Positions 45,236 through 64,000 of a stretch of DNA of 64,000 bases are shown here, in pieces (within the stretch, counting starts at the first letter, position 1; each line of letters begins with the position of its first letter). Both the position numbers and the translations under genes were made by a program. Source of the stretch: Papio anubis. Lineage: Eukaryota > Chordata > Mammalia > Primates > Cercopithecidae. Location: NCBI RefSeq assembly GCF_008728515.1, contig NC_044983.1, positions 127,281,139 to 127,345,138 of the forward strand. The letters run 5' to 3'. The notes under the pieces were generated by a model. That model was not told the DNA's origin. It saw nothing but the letters and a program-made list of their open reading frames with translations, and did no database searches.

Positions 45236-45761
45236 TAAGATCATGTTGTTGAAAAGATTCCAGTGTGTTGTATTCATAAAAAAAAAAAAAAATGATTATC
45301 ACATGGTTTCCCTAGAAGGTAGGGAAGGGTTTCAACTGTTGGTTTGGCACCATGACCTTTTGATTACTTAAGGTGTTGCCAACCTTGGGATATTTTCATG
45401 CCATGAAAGTCAGCAAACACTGAGCTCTTTAGAAGTTCTGCTTTCCTGTCTGAGGAGAGGGAGAAAATGAAATATCCTCTCACTACAGGATACCTGATGC
45501 ATGGGGGTTGAGAACCAAAGATATGATAGGAACCAAAGAGTTTGTGTCCCCATAGAATATTAAGGGCAGTTCTGGTAGAACATTGCCTTTTGCCAGGTAC
45601 ACCATAAAAGCTCAATAACTATTGGGTGGGTGAGTGGATAGATGGATGGGATGGATGGATGAATGGCATTTAAGTATTTTTTTAATCACCATAATATTAA
45701 ACTGCCTGTATCAGAGTGGGCACCTGCATCCGTGGAACTTCCAACCACTGAGATAAACCCT

Positions 45762-45958
45762 ATTGAAACCCCGTCTCTACTAAAAACACAAAAAATTAGC
45801 CAGGCATGGTGGCAGACGCCTGTAGTCCCAGCTACTCAGGAGGCTGAGGCAGGAGAATGGCATGAACCCGGGAGGTGGAGCTTGCAGTGAGCTGAGATCA
45901 CGCCACTGCAGTTCAGCCTGGACGACAGAGCAAGACTGTCCCAAAAAAAAAGAAAAAA
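45762..45958 (+). mobile_element. AluY-like, 5' truncated
   Basis: Begins within the left arm at gaaaccccgtctctactaaa and runs through the right arm (gagaatggcatgaacccggg) to the A-rich tail. Confidence 0.92.
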
Positions 45959-46304
45959 GAAGCCTAGGACCCAGGACAGGGTGATCAGCAATTTCTCGTG
46001 GTGGTGGCTGTGACACAGGGCCACCTTCTTAGGGTGCCAAGTGTATTTTTTTAGGGCACACACCAGAAAAGTTGCCATCTCAGTCCTCAGCATTGGTGGG
46101 TTATTGGTGGTAATCTCATAAGATTGATACAATATGCTCATGTATATGTAGTTTTTTTAAGAAAAGGAGAAGTAGCTTTCTGTGATTAGGGAGTTGAGAT
46201 ATTTTTTCCTTCATTGTCTCTATCTCCACTTTTATAATCTACTTATGAGACAGTATCTAAACATGTCTTAAAAGCAAAACCATCAGAGCATGTTGATTGG
46301 AGTA

Positions 46305-46310
46305 TTTATT
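46305..46310 (-). terminator. OC90: OC90 polyadenylation signal
   Basis: TTTATT on the plus strand reads AATAAA on the minus strand, about 245 bases beyond the OC90 stop. It is the first such signal after the stop. It implies a 3' UTR of about 260-270 bases. Confidence 0.65.
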
Positions 46311-46553
46311 GAGCTTCCATAGTGCACTAAAGGAGTATGGAGGTACCGTGGTCTGCCTTCTCCAAATGCACATTGGCTTGTGAGATGACCACAGCTGATG
46401 GTGCATGGGCAGAGCTCACGGCCTCTGTTCCCTCCCAGCCTCTAGGTTAAAGGAAGGGAAGAAGGCTCCAAGGGACAGAGGAGACTGAGAGCTAAAGAGC
46501 TGAAGTTGGAGCAGGAGCTGCGCTACTGAGTATTCACCATTTTCTCTGAGCAT

Positions 46554-63555
<17,002 letters not shown>

Positions 63556-64000
63556 CTGTGGGGATGGGGGACAGGGCCTGATGAGCACTGGGAACTAGAC
63601 CTAGGAGGGAGTCCCTGACCCCTGGACTTCCTATACCTCAGGCTGATGATGCCGTATCAACCTAGTAAGCACCTACTATGTAATAAGACTGTTTTAGACT
63701 AAGCCATCATCCCTGCTGGTTTTCTATCTCACAGCCTTTTATCCCTTCTTCCTTACTAACAAAACTAGTAAGTTCTTAAGGAAGGTGAGCCTTCTCCCTA
63801 AGTTCCTGAGGGTATTTCATCATCATTCTCGGCTGGTCATGGTAATCCCATGTCACCAACTGATTGGTCTATGGTTATGCATGTGACCCAGATTTGGCCA
63901 AAAAACCTTAAGGGAAAGTCTGTAAGTGTCATCTGGGGAATATTTCTTTTCTAACTAAGAATAAAGGCATGTAGGAAGATCCCTTTGATCGACACCTTTT
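63556..64000 (-). other. OC90 intron to the window edge
   Basis: 63640-63720 has MIR-like antisense wording (agtaagcacctactatgtaa). No upstream OC90 exon is visible here. Confidence 0.6.

Overview
This window is primate nuclear DNA from the region equivalent to human chromosome 8q24.22. It holds the 3' half of EFR3A on the plus strand (11 coding exons, 490-33062) and most of OC90, otoconin-90, on the minus strand (10 coding exons, 63555 down to 46554). The two genes converge. Every exon was placed by reading frame, GT/AG borders and codon phase, and all join into uninterrupted frames. The EFR3A part encodes the last 379 residues; the OC90 part encodes about 420 residues and the stop. The OC90 signal-peptide exons lie beyond the right edge. 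A young Alu at 60892-61190 carries bases typical of Old World monkey AluY subfamilies, so a macaque- or baboon-like species is more likely than human or ape. That is an inference from recalled subfamily features.

Layout. 1-33062: EFR3A exons and introns; the introns hold Alus, L1 fragments, MIRs, DNA transposons (MER20- and MER1-type), a solo MaLR LTR and microsatellites. 33063 to about 35365 or 35745: EFR3A 3' UTR with three AATAAA signals. About 35750-46300: intergenic DNA made of MIR, L2, Tigger, L1 and simple repeats, with no gene seen. 46305-46310: OC90 polyadenylation signal. 46554-63555: OC90, with an ERV-like solo LTR, MIRs, L2s, Alus and a palindromic element in its introns. 63556-64000: OC90 intron.

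Biology. EFR3A is the palmitoylated plasma-membrane adaptor that recruits phosphatidylinositol 4-kinase III alpha with TTC7 and FAM126. OC90 is a secreted inner-ear otoconial matrix protein with two phospholipase A2-like domains; the motifs visible here show both have lost the catalytic His-Asp pair. The genes are not functionally coupled; they are chromosomal neighbours.

I found no undescribed multi-gene system. The observations most worth testing are exon-like segments with splice-type borders inside the EFR3A 3' UTR, a block of four frame-preserving linker exons in OC90, a diverged local duplication in an EFR3A intron, and several nested transposon insertions whose history can be read from their target-site duplications.
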